A stretch of 64,000 bases of DNA from Pieris napi. Taxonomy: Eukaryota > Arthropoda > Insecta > Lepidoptera > Pieridae. How positions within the stretch are numbered: the stretch's first letter is position 1; the number at the start of each line of letters is the position of its first letter. The notes under the pieces are model-generated. The model worked only from the letters and a program-made list of their open reading frames with translations, had not been told where the DNA came from and ran no database searches. The translations under genes were made by a program, and so were the position numbers. Shown here in pieces: positions 24,231 to 36,315 of the stretch. The stretch spans positions 7,219,501 through 7,283,500 of the forward strand of contig NC_062242.1 of the NCBI RefSeq assembly GCF_905475465.1, given 5' to 3'.

Positions 24231-24524
24231 GCAGTGTTGGCCTAGTGGCTCCAGCGTGCGACTCTCATCCCTGAGGGCGTATGTTCAATCCTCGACTGTG
24301 CATCAATGGATTTTCTTTATATGTGCGCATTTAACATACACTCGGTCGGTGAAGGAAAACATCGTGAGGAAACCGGCTCGCCTTAGACCCAAAAAGTTGA
24401 CGGCGTCAGGCACAGAAGGCTGATCACCTACTTGCCTACACTATTAGATTAACAAATGATCATGAAAGGGATACAGAAATCTGAGGCCCAGACCTAAAAA
24501 GGTTGAAGCGCCATTGATTTATTT
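24231..24524 (+). repeat. tRNA-derived SINE, nearly complete
   Basis: It begins GCAGTGTTGGCCTAGTGG (A-box region). A B-box-like ATGTTCAATCCTC follows, then GGTGAAGGAAAACATCGTGA, GACCCAAAAAGTTGACGG, GGCTGATCACCTACTTGCCT and CTGAGGCCCAGACCTAAAAA before an AT-rich tail. A second good copy is at 61884-62142, and degenerate copies lie at 10289, 29286 and 48037. The tRNA-like head supports a Pol III-transcribed SINE and is not a functional tRNA gene. Confidence 0.85.
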
Positions 24525-25794
24525 TAATATACAGATATATTAAGACAGTAGCGATCCGTGCCAACTTCGCATCGTATTGAACTGTGATTATTCAAATAAC
24601 TTTAAATAATCAAAATGAAAGGCTATACTGGCCATTCATGTTTTTTTATGCTAATTATTTTACCAAATTTAAAAAAAAAGAACGGTGCTATTCTTCCCCA
24701 TAGCTTAATATTATCGTGCGACATAGTTTTTAATTGTTATAATATAAATCATTTGATTTCTCGTGGCGTAAATCCTAAACCTTTGCGAAAATTACTTTAA
24801 TTCCTGAAAAACTTTATTTTCAATGGGATTTATATAAAGAATATATAAGGGTTTGAAATGTAGAATTCCAAATTCTGTAGTCTGCACGTTGTTACCATTG
24901 TTTACCTACAGAAAACAATATCTGTTTTATATTAGATCAAAAAGCAATATTCCTAAATTGTGCCTTAAAATTATGAACCACAAACTGGGCCAAAATATTC
25001 ACGTGAACTCGAAAACGCAATGTTTTCTTTTTGCAGTAAAATTGGGGTAGGGAGGAAAATTAAAATTTAATATCACAAAACCTTTAGAAATGAAGAAAGT
25101 CGGGCAGCGTATTATTTCAAGTGAACATTAGAGTCGGGATATTGCCGTGGGCAATTTACTGGCCTATCTTCAATATTAAAGATTTCATTAAATCATGCGT
25201 TTCGCATTAAAACGACTTGATATCATTATAATGATTATGGTGAGTTCTGACCCTTATTCGTGCGGTCCAAGTTTAAAATCGTTGTAAACTGGATACTATA
25301 TTCCATATAAGGAATTGCCTTTTTTGGAAAATACACCGCGGCACTGTGAAATTAAGATATATTGTTATATATCAAATGAAAAGCCTATGAGTAATTTCTC
25401 AAGATGAAGAAAGTATGAATTATCGAATCTGGAGAGGCTGTGATTGTGTGTACTAAATAAAACATTGTTATACCCGACCGCATCTTTTAAATTTCTTGTT
25501 TATTAGAGTATAATACTTTAATGTGTTGCAGAGTCACAATCAAGGAAGAAGAGGACAAGACAATCTTCTATGCATTCCAAGCCTTAGGTTAGGAAAAAAT
25601 ATATGGTTATGAGTAGTTTACGTATCCATTTTGAAAGATCGATACATGATTTAAATAACTTCGCTCGATAGAAAAAAAATCAATAGCCAATTTTTGACAC
25701 TTTGGATTCATTTTATGACGAAAATGTATATAGAACTGATAAAAATACGTTAATTTAATGTTTTACATAACTAATTGTTATTACGAGCCGGCGC
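24525..25794. other. intergenic, nothing recognised
   Basis: No gene or clear repeat. Open frames at 24615-24800 and 24853-25050 have no domain. Confidence 0.35.
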
Positions 25795-25921
25795 TCAGTG
25801 CTCCAGCTCTTCACTGCGCCCCGCAGAGTCCACCCCGAGACACTGACACAGCAATTCGTGCTGGGATAGGACCTTAACTTTAAAGAAGAAAATATTCGAT
25901 TATGACTCGCAATCGAAAATA
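25795..25921 (+). other. possible isolated first exon / promoter patch
   Basis: A GC-rich island in AT-rich surroundings begins at TCAGT (25795-25799), the arthropod initiator consensus. It runs through GC-rich untranslated-like sequence, contains ATG at 25902 (Met-Thr-Arg-Asn-Arg-Lys) and ends at a perfect donor GTAAGTG (GT at 25922). No downstream exon could be recognised, so it may be a non-coding RNA exon, the first exon of a gene with a very long intron, or chance. Confidence 0.3.
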
Positions 25922-27166
25922 GTAAGTGTTGGATTGGTTTTCAGCTGTACATTAATTATTATAATCGCTAACACTCAGTATTTGAGTCTAAATTTCTCAT
26001 AGTTTATTACGGGGTCCACAAGCCTCAAAGTACTCCGCTTTACGAGTGGACGATAAGACTCAAATTACCACGCGTCCTGTTTATTATATGTTATCGTATG
26101 CACAGTGATGTGACAGCTTTATGACTTTAGAACCTCGTGATTCAGATATGGAAATTACGGAAGTTACGTTTGGCTACCCAAAAGTAACGCCTTGAGTGCT
26201 ATATAAATGTATATTCAAAACCGTTTTCTGTTGATCACGCTTTAGGTATTTTAACTGTAATTACGGACCACGCAGATATTACCTATCATCCCTACATGCA
26301 GTACAGCAAAATAAAAAACATTTGCTTCAGTTCTTCGACCCCATCAAACGTTTTAAAATGTAGCGTAATATAGCAACAGTGGGCGGTATATATCTATTAC
26401 TATTTATTAATCAATAAGTAACAATTTATTATCTTAATTATGGGAGATTACCGTAAAAGTGAAATAAGTAACAAATTTACATCATAAATTTAGTCAAACA
26501 TCAATTTTGATTATACATTAAAAATAATAGGGTTTCATGATTGAATTATAATAATTAAATTTTGTTATATAATGTTTGTACCATGAGCCATAAGGTCTGT
26601 AATGATACTGAAACAAGTATTTTCACGTGTGAAATGTTTAACCTCAGTAACAGTTTTTTTAATTAGTTATTCGGATAACTTATATTTAGGAAAAGCAATA
26701 TTCAAACCTTTTTAATTTAAGGGGGTTTTGAAACAATTATTTTCTCGATGTTGAATTAATTTTTAGTCCCTTAATCGCTAAGGTAGCAGAATTCATCAGC
26801 TACATTAAGCCCACGGGTGTTATAATTATTACGGAGTCTGGGCCAAGAAAGGGCCCCGGAGGGACCGAGGGTAGGATTAGGTATTAATTAATGTTGGTTG
26901 CATCTTTGACGTGACGATTCGACCCTTACATTGCTTACGTTTTTCAAAGACAGTTTTATTAGATTAATTATGTGGTCTTAAACTTTAGTATATCGGTTGT
27001 TTATTTTAAGTTTATTCGACCGTTAGACTAGTTTTTCTAATATTTATTTATTGGTATGGTGAAAGTATAGGGAATACTTTCCCATAAATATAAACATCAA
27101 ATATAGTATAATAACTAAAAATTTATTAATTTTATTTACACAAATACAGTATTTACAATTTTTTTT
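25922..27166. other. intergenic, nothing recognised
   Basis: No supportable feature. Confidence 0.35.
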
Positions 27167-27451
27167 TTAACCGGTACTATCTACCAGGCGCCAACTTAAA
27201 TCTTTAATATGCGCCTGTGCACTTGAACCCCACGGCCCAAGAGTCTCTACTCCAAAGGGAACAAAATTGAAGTTGGAGGAAAGACTCTTATATTTGTGCC
27301 GTTTGTTATTTTTTGCCTGCTCTGCGGCCGCGCCAGCTTTTTTGCTTGTCCGAAGGAGATGAGTCGGGGCAATTGTGTTTTGTCTTCTTTTATTCGACTT
27401 AATTGTTGTTGGAGTCACTAAACCCCTCAATAGAGCATAAGACCACCACAT
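27167..27451 (-). pseudogene. non-LTR retrotransposon fragment (end of ORF2)
   Basis: A 94-residue open frame ends in VPFGVETLGPWG followed by a RLVDSTG tail. This resembles the C-terminal region of insect LINE reverse-transcriptase proteins (VETLGPW block). It stops at TAA and runs straight into an A-run on the minus strand (T-run at ~27160-27168), as if truncated at its 3' end. No RT core is present. It is a relic of a retrotransposon and not a host gene. The exact LINE clade cannot be given. Confidence 0.55.
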
Positions 27452-29285
27452 ATCAGAATATGTTTAGTTAATTTTATATTCTTGTTAACCTCTCCGGTGT
27501 CAATAATGTTTCGCTCCTTATCTCGAACTCCGTCTCCGTGTTAACACATATCATCATACAACGAGAATTATATATAGAAAGATGTTACCATATTTACGTC
27601 GTTTATTTCTATATTAAACATGGAAAGACACGGAAACTTTTTGTCATCTAATATTATTATTCGTAACAAACCAATCAGCAGAATGGCCATTTTCCAAATA
27701 AAAGTTAACAAAACGATTTCAATATAAATTTCAATTAACCACGATCGAGGAAAACAGAATCTGATTAAATTCATACAAAAGGCCGAAGACTAGTAAAATA
27801 CACTCAGCGATCTCTATTTCAAGACCAACTCAAAGATAAGACTTCGCAGAAGCTATAATCAGTTACTACGCTGTCGCAGCGACCCAAATTCTTGATCTTC
27901 AAAGCAAGAAAACGGCACCGTTTTGCTACTGCCTTACTATCTTAAGTATGAATACTAATATGAATCGTCACATAATGTGCGTATGTCTGTTAAAAAATAT
28001 TTCACAATATGCATAAGAAGTATTGCAAAAGTTTATTGATTAAATTAAAATATATAAACAAAAAATTACGGTTTTTTTTTGTTCTTATAGCCACTGGGCG
28101 TCTCTCCGCTCCGTCAATAATTATAGAATTGTAAGAAAAAATATCTTTTTAAGTGCCTTGAGTTCTATCGTTGGGACGGCTACCGCATCTGCGAAATAGT
28201 CTCCGCTAAACCACAGTCGCGGCACTCAATGTGAAGGTATTTTCCAATTACTCTCGAATCCTTCAATTTTCCCCTCACAGGGAATTTATTAACTCCGTCT
28301 CTATCTCGTAGTGTTTAAATTCGTATGTGTGAATGAGAGAGTTGTAAGGTTTAGAGCTCTCACCGCTTCATTTTCAGCCGCCTGGGGCTACGTCTCGGTC
28401 TATGATACGTAAATTGAAAAGGTAATCTAAACTATTTGATATAATTGCACTAGCTAATTAAATGTTTATTTTGGGCACCTTTCGGAGATAATTTACTAAA
28501 TATATATATTGTAAAGTATTCATTGCAGTTAAAGAAGTCTTCCTTAGAAATATTGTATTGCAACTAATTACCCGCTAACAACTCAGTGTTTTAAGAGTAT
28601 TCAAAGGTTTGCGCTTGCTCTAGGAAAAATTTATTGATATTGAATTTCACCGTGATAGTCTGTAATGCACTTTCGTCAAGATTTCAAGATTATAGTTATA
28701 CAGAAAATATAAATTACATACTGTATAATAAAAAAGTAAACATAATTTATATAATCGTACTTCGAATTCAATTTAATTTAATTTAAACAAAAAGCATTTT
28801 GTTAAAGCACCAATTAAACATTATCGACACAAAATAAATAGCTCATATACTGAAGTTTTCATATAGAAGCTATATATTAAGCTCAGTATTTGCGTGGTAT
28901 TTTGTTTTAATAATTACTATTACAATTTATAAAAAAATCAAAAATGCATATGTAAGTCCTGGTTGTGTATGTATCGCACTAGGAATAAATGTCTTCCTAT
29001 AAAACTTCAGAAAAAGAAATTCTTAATATAAATCTCATATTATGTATCCAAGAAAATCTTCTCAAGCCTCTAAATAATATAACATTAAGCTGTCCTCACT
29101 AAAACTAAAGCCTGCTTGATTGAAACGACTCGGATATTAAATTTTATCGGAGGTCACTTTACGCCAAAGGGACGCTCACTTGTAACCCTTACTTATCGTC
29201 TTAGGACCGTTCAAGGAAACTATCAAGAATTTTGTCCGTAGATTTTTCTAGGAGCAATTTATAAGGTCAAATAATAATAAACAAG
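27452..29285. other. intergenic, nothing recognised
   Basis: No supportable gene or repeat in about 1.8 kb of AT-rich sequence. Confidence 0.35.
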
Positions 29286-29480
29286 CTAAAGGGTAGTGGC
29301 CTAGTTAATTGGGCGATCTAAACTCTGACGTCATGCACTCGTCTAGCTGTACATAGTGATTTATAATTTTAAAGCAAAATATCTAAACCAATGACGTGTA
29401 AGAACGAAAATCAATGCGAGAAATAGAAACTAGATCACCTGGTTGAAAGTAAGTATTATGGGTATATACCACGATATATT
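29286..29480 (+). repeat. strongly degenerate SINE
   Basis: GGGTAGTGGCCTAGTTAATTGGG matches the A-box head of the SINE family. The B box and tail are barely recognisable. Confidence 0.4.
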
Positions 29481-29519
29481 ATACGATTAGTCAACAAAAC
29501 CTAAATTTATTCACAAATT

Positions 29520-30005
29520 TGTTTTTGTTTTAACCTCGCTCGCTCGCTAGTGCTTGCTTGTTGTTGCTTATGCGTCCATGCTTCGGGTTGTCTTTCTGTA
29601 TAATATGTCGTGGGGGCTGATGGCTGGCCGTGCGTGGTCATCGTGGACCTGTACTCTTGTGTATATAAGGATTTGTAATAATTAATTTCTTCTTCTTGAT
29701 ACTACGTTACATGCTCATATTTCACCGCCCCTAGCTGATAAAAATGAAACGGTTTTCTTATTTATTTATTCATGATTTTTATGTATGTAATTACAATAAA
29801 TAACATGTGATGATGTGATGATGGTGATGTGGGAGCATGATATTATGTTTACAGGTGCTAACAAAAATGTTGTAATAAAATCCTTGACGATTTAAAAGAG
29901 TGACGGGCAGTTTTGCAAGTTCTTACGTCCTACGCCCTTAATTTGAGAACTGGAAGTAAACCTAAAATTAGAAGCATATTTTTTTTGACTTATGACACTG
30001 AGAAG
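29520..30005 (+). repeat. LINE 3'-region fragment, family L2, copy 2
   Basis: It is the inverse match of 18886-19385. GACAACCCGA and GGCCAGCCATC occur in reverse complement, then TATTTCACCGCCCC, and the tail has TACGCCCTTAATTTGAGAAC and TTAGAAGCAT. Interrupted by indels, with no open frame. Confidence 0.6.
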
Positions 30006-30967
30006 TGTCGCTTTCGATTTTGAAACAGTTTGAGATACCTTTTAAGAGTACGATATTTTACATGTTATTGCATTATTCAATCCTGTATCAGTAGTCAGGA
30101 AGATAGACAAAATATTATAAAGTGACAAAAATATCTATTTATTTTTATTCAATACCTTTACATAAATTTTAGGACTAGGAATTTTGTCACTTTAAAGTGT
30201 AAAAATTACTGCTGACAATTGTTTTAAAGAGATGCTCACAACTTCAAAGGCCCCGAGGGTTGTGAGGGTCTGAAGGGTCCTCATCTGCTATGACTCTTCA
30301 AACTAATAGCACCGATTTTACTACCTTCGCTGGGCCGAAACATCAGTTGGAAGTTAGAAGCAGTTTAGGTTCTCGGCACAATCGAAGAAAGAAAAACCGG
30401 TTTTCAAAACATACTTTTAATAAGGAAAAAAATATTTAAAAAATAACATATATGTGTTTATTTATTCTCTTAAAGACCTTTGTGCTAAAAGTATACTGTA
30501 CTAATAATATACAGTTATATTACAACTTTATAGTATTCTTAGAGTATTGAAACCTAATTTAGTTAACAATTGCCGCTTCAGTCTCAAGGATTTAGCGTTG
30601 CCTTAACCAGATAGGTTCGAATTATATTTCCATTAATAATTGTCTTAAAAGGTTACTGGCGTTGTCCATAATAAAAAGCTACATGTACGAGACTTGACTC
30701 ATCAGAATATGATGCTTCTATTAATCTTTTAATTTTTCTTTAGAAGTATTTATCTTTAATTAGTTTAAGAAACAAACTGATAGTTATATTTATTGCAAGG
30801 ATCGCCGCAACAATTAGCCAAGTTTTCACTTATTGCATTTCTTTGATGCCAATTGGAATAACCGTTAGTGAGGGGGCCCTAATGAATATCTTGGGGAACA
30901 CTAATCCACTTCGTGGAACGTGACCTGACACGGCTTGATTATTGTGCAAACATATCTTTATTTTATA
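30006..30967. other. intergenic with a small inverted repeat
   Basis: TAAAGTGACAAAA near 30118-30131 faces TTTTGTCACTTTA near 30182-30194, possibly a tiny inverted-repeat element. Nothing else was recognised. Confidence 0.35.
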
Positions 30968-31112
30968 TTAGGTCCTTCCATATGAAATTTACGTTTAGTC
31001 GTACTGGTCACATTGGCCTCATATATCTCCTCTTTGGATATGAATTCTTCGAAAACCATTAATTTCATTTTCCCGTTTTAATTTTTTTTCCGTGCGTCAC
31101 TACATTTTTTAA

Positions 31113-31322
31113 ATGGAAAACATAAAATATCGCGTTATGTACGACTACGAGGTCCACCGTGGAACTAGTGCTGTAGAAATGGCTCGAAGGATTAATGATG
31201 TGTATGGCGGCGGTTTCGCAAAAGAAAATACAGTGCGTTTTTGGTTCCAACGTTTTCGTTCTGGAAATTTCTGCAAAACAAGCCCCTTGGACGGCCGGAG
31301 ACGAAAGTTGATGACGAAGAAT
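31113..31322 (+). pseudogene. mariner transposase N-terminus, frameshifted
   Basis: The frame starts MENIKYRVMYDYEVHRGTSA and includes NTVRFWFQRFRSGNF, the first helix-turn-helix of mariner transposases. Shortly after GNF a small deletion shifts the frame. The continuing mariner-like codons (for a Q-N-K-P and G-R-P-E-T block) are then in another frame. A later piece, 31674-31728, still encodes a KAIV...ADPSQTTTKL stretch of the same protein. No catalytic domain remains. Host domestication is unlikely because of the frameshift. Confidence 0.85.
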
Positions 31323-31671
31323 TATCAAAGTCAAATGTTTATTAAATACTTTACAGGTGACATGTTATAATTTTGTTACAATGAGGACCTTGGTTAGGAA
31401 CAGCAACGTTGTGAGAGGGCATGCTTTATTATACTCAATTCTGTTCTTAAACATTTTTAATCTTATAATTAGATACATTATTTGTTTATTATATTTGCAT
31501 AGGCTTAACGTTGCGACAAAAGAGTTGTGCTTAACATTATTAATACTTAACTTATATAAATAAATTAAAATATCAGTCAGATACTCTGTAAAGGTGTAAT
31601 AACATTTCTTATTTATATAAGAAATGTTATTATTAAAGGAATTATTATTAATTCCTTTAACAATTTGATAA
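31323..31671. mobile_element. unclassified insertion inside mariner, with twin hairpins
   Basis: This segment interrupts the mariner frame. Its ends read TATCAAAG and TTTGATA (7-bp inverted match) and AAT flanks both sides. Near its right end are two adjacent perfect hairpins: arms 31597-31611/31618-31632 (15 bp, loop 6) and 31633-31644/31649-31660 (12 bp, loop 4). No known superfamily is recognised. Confidence 0.6.
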
Positions 31672-31834
31672 ATTGAAGGCTATTGTGGTAGCGGATCCAT
31701 CGCAAACTACTACTAAATTAAATATTTACAATTGCTATCTCTGCAATTGTACATATTATTCAGTCAGATATTTTTAAAAAATCTACCTTTCGTTCCTCCC
31801 ATACAAAAAGCCAATTTCATATGTACGGACCCAA

Positions 31835-32785
31835 TATATTCTTTAGGATCTCCTTAAACGACTTTATAGCTCAGTGGCATTGCCTTGAGTTTAACATATT
31901 AATTTGAAGTATTAATCGCAAACGTCTAGGGTATCTGTATTTCACGTATTAATAATTTATAAAACCTAACAAAAGGAACAAATTGAAAATTGTCAGAAGA
32001 TTTTACTTTGCATTGTTAGTACGCAAGTGTAAGAATTTTCAAATAAATAAATTAAATATCATTGGAATGTAATAATTTAACAACACATGAAATAAATTAT
32101 AACGTGTTAAGCTTTGTCATGTAAATAAAGCGTAATTTCATGAATTTGTAATTGCACCTACGTGATTATTCATACTTTATTATTAAAAGTGTTGTAATGG
32201 GTTAAAATGATTATAAACAAAAATACATTGAATATGGCTTAATGTAGCAGTCCAGTCTAGTCTTAATAAGTCATTGCACAAACTTTTTAAATCAAATCAA
32301 ATTTAATAAGCAAAAATAATAAACAGATGTCGGCCTAGTAAATTATATATTCCCTGTTCTAAATGTAAAACATCTATTCATAAGGTAGTAGTCATAAAAG
32401 CAAATACTTCTAGCGCTTTTTAACGTTCATCATTTTGACACATTACACAAATCGTAAAACAAAAATCGCGGTTGATGAAGTTGTGCCTAAAGTGAGAGCT
32501 GTGAAAATTAATATACATTTATTAAAAGTCCTTAAAAATAAAATTAAAAGTAATTTTTAGTATAACTTCAAATTAGTATTTTGCTTATATATCAACTACT
32601 TCGCGTACTTGTAATAGAATGCCTTTCAATTACATTTTAAATATTAGATATATTTTAGCGGCTATGACGCTTATGCGGTACCTTATTTTTTTAGGTCAAA
32701 AGCGGCCACGTTTACATAATAAAATGTTGTCTTTCTTTCTACGTTAATATGTAGTACTTAATAATAATACTATATAGTAATCTAG
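31835..32785. other. intergenic, nothing recognised
   Basis: No supportable feature. Confidence 0.35.
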
Positions 32786-33129
32786 TGTTTGGCGTATTCG
32801 GTACAATGAAGAACTTTATAACATCCTAGACGACGCCAAAATCGTCCAATTCATAAAGTGCAACAGGCTCAAGTGGCTGGGACATGTGCACCGAATGGCG
32901 AACGACAGAACCCCAAGGTCCTTACTAAGCCCACAACCCGGTGGCAAGAAAAAACCCGGTAGACCGAGGCTGCGTTGGTAGGATGGTGTTGTCAAATACC
33001 TCGAAACAATAGGGGTTCGCAATTGGCCGCGGGAAGCACTAGATTTGAGATTGAGAGATTGCGATGGCGAAGTGTAATTGAGGAGGCTAAGGCCCACAAG
33101 GGGCTGTATAACCATTGATGATGATGATA
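32786..33129 (+). pseudogene. RTE-like LINE fragment with (TGA)n tail
   Basis: Plus-strand frames encode LKWLGHVHRMANDRTP, then GKKKPGRPRLRW and WPREALDLRLRD, ending EEAKAHKGLYNH before TGA. A TGATGATGATGAT tail follows at 33115-33129. GHV-RM and GRP-RW blocks are the C-terminal signature of RTE-type LINE proteins. In-frame TAG and frame changes show it is dead. The minus-strand frames 32816-33115 and 32992-33231 are shadows. Confidence 0.8.
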
Positions 33130-34788
33130 TAGTAATCTTAAATGGCTAGGTTTAATTTTCGGGAAATAAGTGTATACTGTATAATGTATATACACAAAAA
33201 AATAAGGTTTAACTTCCGGCCTAGACATCAACTTGATAAAATTTCAGTTTTAATGTAAATTATAGAAACGCTTTCAATAGGGCACTACATTTACACTCAT
33301 AAACAGTTTACGACGTCTACCAGCGGTGGCGATTACAATCGTGCATTTATTTTATAGTGTCATTATTCCGCTATAGCCTGGAGCTTTGAAAAGACACGAT
33401 TTTATTTTTGTTATCTTGTATCTGTGGCACGGCACTACCATGAAATACATAGATAATGTGCATATTTATAATTGTACATTTGTGATGTTTACACTTACAT
33501 AACTAACAACTTGTATAAAGATTTATTATATGGATATTCTGTGAATAGAGTATGTGGTGATGGAAGAAAAAATGACAAAACACTCTTGCTTCGAAGACAT
33601 TTATTTTTGAAGTTCTATGTTTAAATTAATTACTTAAAATTAATAATATTTTATTTTAACTTATTAACTACAACTAACGTTGTTTATAACCAAAGATTAG
33701 ATAACACAAATTTAAAAGAATTCCTTCAATAGGTAAACTAAAGGTAATGCTAAAACTATAGTAATATGATTAGGATGTAGATAAAACCTATTCTTAGCAT
33801 AAACTTCATTGAGAAAAACAGGAAATGACGAATAATTCAGTGTGGACCGGAAGTCGGCCGGAGACGCCGCGTGCGCCCAAAACTACAGATTCAATTATTT
33901 CTCATTTCGAATCACAGACTATGAAATGTAGGTATGCCATAAGTACCAACAGTAATTTTAACTTTTAAAAATAACCATCGAAAATCTTCGATCGAATCGA
34001 ATAAATTAAAAGGTCTATTACAGTTACTCTGAAATAACGAAGCATTCTAATGGTTAAGAATTTTTTAAACCGATTCAGTAATGTTTAAGTTTATTCGTTA
34101 CAAATATATGTACGTAAACAATACAAATAGCTTTAAATTCATTCATCAGTTCAAGGCAGATTAATTTAAGGTAAATTTGTACCATTTGATTATTGTCACA
34201 CAATATTAATTATTATATAGGTCACTTCGAAAACATCACATAAAGTCGTTTTTATTGCAGCAGGCGTATTTTTTAAATATCTAACAATAATTATGGTCTT
34301 AATAATTATAATAAATATAGTGCGTCGAAATTCTAAAATTCTATTAAAACTACACAAAGTAGCAATAGGTGCATGATATTTACTATTTACACTAAATACT
34401 TTATTTTAATCTGTGTTCAGAACAAATGACCGTAAAAGTTAAGCGATAAATTGCTTTTGAAGGGAACCCGCTGAGTAATGAGTAGGGAGGTTTTGTTAAG
34501 AAAAATTTCAAATGGCGCGAAGGCTTCGATTTGAACAACGACATTCCATCTTTAAAATTTCTAAAGAACAATGAGTTTTTAATTTGCTACTGTTATTATA
34601 GCAGTCATTAAAAGTTAACTGTTGCTTAATGAGAACCCTTTTGCTCTTAATTTTGCGAAGATCATTTACTTATAAAATAAGTATATTAGATACTGATTAT
34701 TTTTTAAAGGAATTTAAAAGGATCTAACAAAAGCTTGCAATCTAAAAAGTGATTTTAGTTTTTTCTTAAAATAATAACAACCTTATTA
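33130..34788. other. intergenic, nothing recognised
   Basis: No supportable gene or repeat. Confidence 0.35.
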
Positions 34789-35107
34789 TCTAATATATAA
34801 AATTCTCATGTCACAATGTTCGTTCCCATACTCCTCCGAAATGGCTCGACCGATTCTTATGAATTTTTTTATAAATATTCAGTAAGTCTTAGAATCGGCT
34901 ACTATCTATCTTTCAAACCCCTAAATGTTAAGGTTGGTCCACCCCAAAATTCTTATTTTTATTTTTTTATGAAATAGCATACCTACTAAAATACATACAA
35001 CCCTTAATTTTCACCGCTCTACCATCAACCCTTATTTTTTATTATAGTAGATAGTTATTTTTATGGAACTAAAAAAATTGCAAAACAACGTTTGCCGGGT
35101 CAGCTAG
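34789..35107 (+). mobile_element. short non-autonomous Helitron, family H3
   Basis: It starts TCTAATATATAAAATTCTCA after a T-rich flank, contains the common GGCTCGACCGATTCTTATGA motif and ends TTTGCCGGGTCAGCTAG followed by T. It lacks coding capacity. Confidence 0.7.
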
Positions 35108-36315
35108 TATATTATAATAACAAAAAATATGTACAGTAAAATGAGATTTGACATACTTATGACTCCTATTCTTGAAGTAATAAATTGTACATAACACTTA
35201 CTATTATTTTACTACTTTTGCGCAAGTATAGTTTAGGGAGCATAAAACAGAAACAGAAGAAGAAGTTGCTTAAGATTGTTAGTCATTGTGAATGTATACG
35301 TAATGTAGATATAAAGTTTGAATCGAGAGTGAAAATTTTGTTTTTGAGAAGGTAAACGATGAACGGTACGAGTACGTTTTCTATTATTTAATCGACCTAC
35401 TTACTTCTATTTATAGTTTGCGATCCTCAGCTATGTTTACGGGGCTTTAAAAATTCATAGACACAATGTGATGCACATGCAACAATAATGACAGTCACAT
35501 TATCCACTTGTCTGGGATCCTGCGCCTTTACTCACGTTCCATTAGAGGAAGATTGAAATAAAAGCAAAGTGTATAGAGAATAGAAAATGTGCAACATTGC
35601 ACTGAAATTAAATAACGTATCAAGCACTGTGTATGTTAGAAGAAATGCCATATCCAGTTGTAACTTGTAAAGTATATGATAGGATACAAATATTTCATAC
35701 ACACACCATAGATTCTCTTTAAATACGACTATGTAGCTGTCTGCGGACGACGGTCAGTTGTAATGAGCCCGCTGGCCATGCTTAAAAACAGGGAATAAAT
35801 TTTAGTAACGAATTATTTTTTATTGACAAAAAATAATGAAGTAAATATACTATAAGCTAATAAATATGAATGAGATCGGTCCTAGGTACTTTCTTCACAA
35901 TCTAACAACACAAATTATTTTTTAAACGTTTTGACGTTTTTAGGAATCGTAAGCAATCGTGGTCACCCAGAGACGTCAAGTTGACAGATCTAATTAATTG
36001 TGTGTTAAAAGTTTAAAAAATCTGTCCTTCTAGATTAGTTTGAAATCAAGAAACCTTTTAGAAATATCTTCGCAATTATTTGATCAACTTTATTTTCAAC
36101 CCATGGAATAGTTTATCGTTTTTTTATTTAATAGGCTTTATTGTAGTCTTCAAGTATAATTAAATAATTATTATCTTTTTTCCCTTTATTTGATACCTTA
36201 ATTTTATCTGAGTTTATAAATATTTACAAAAGCCAACTGTTATGCGGTGTTTCTTAAGTTTAAAAAATACCTATTACATGTTTGATATAATATTACGTAC
36301 AGAAAGTCCACACTA
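35108..36315. other. intergenic, nothing recognised
   Basis: No supportable feature. Confidence 0.35.

Larger units (their letters stand above)
30968..31834 (+). mobile_element. mariner element, internally deleted, with nested insertion
   Basis: The 5' terminal repeat TTAGGTCCTTCCATATGAAA (30968-) is matched inversely by TTTCATATGTACGGACCCAA (31815-31834), and both ends are bordered by TA, the mariner target duplication. The start of a transposase gene follows the 5' end. The frame is resumed at 31674-31728 after an insertion of ~350 bp, then the rest of the transposase is missing. It is a dead element. TIRs, TA duplication and the helix-turn-helix region agree on mariner. Confidence 0.9.

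Noticed and set aside
24231..24310. Possible tRNA gene
   Set aside because: The A and B boxes belong to a SINE head. No acceptor-stem pairing was found and the SINE body follows directly.
31113..31370. Domesticated mariner DNA-binding domain as a host gene
   Set aside because: The frame is shifted just after the helix-turn-helix and interrupted by another insertion. The element still shows its TIRs and TA duplication.
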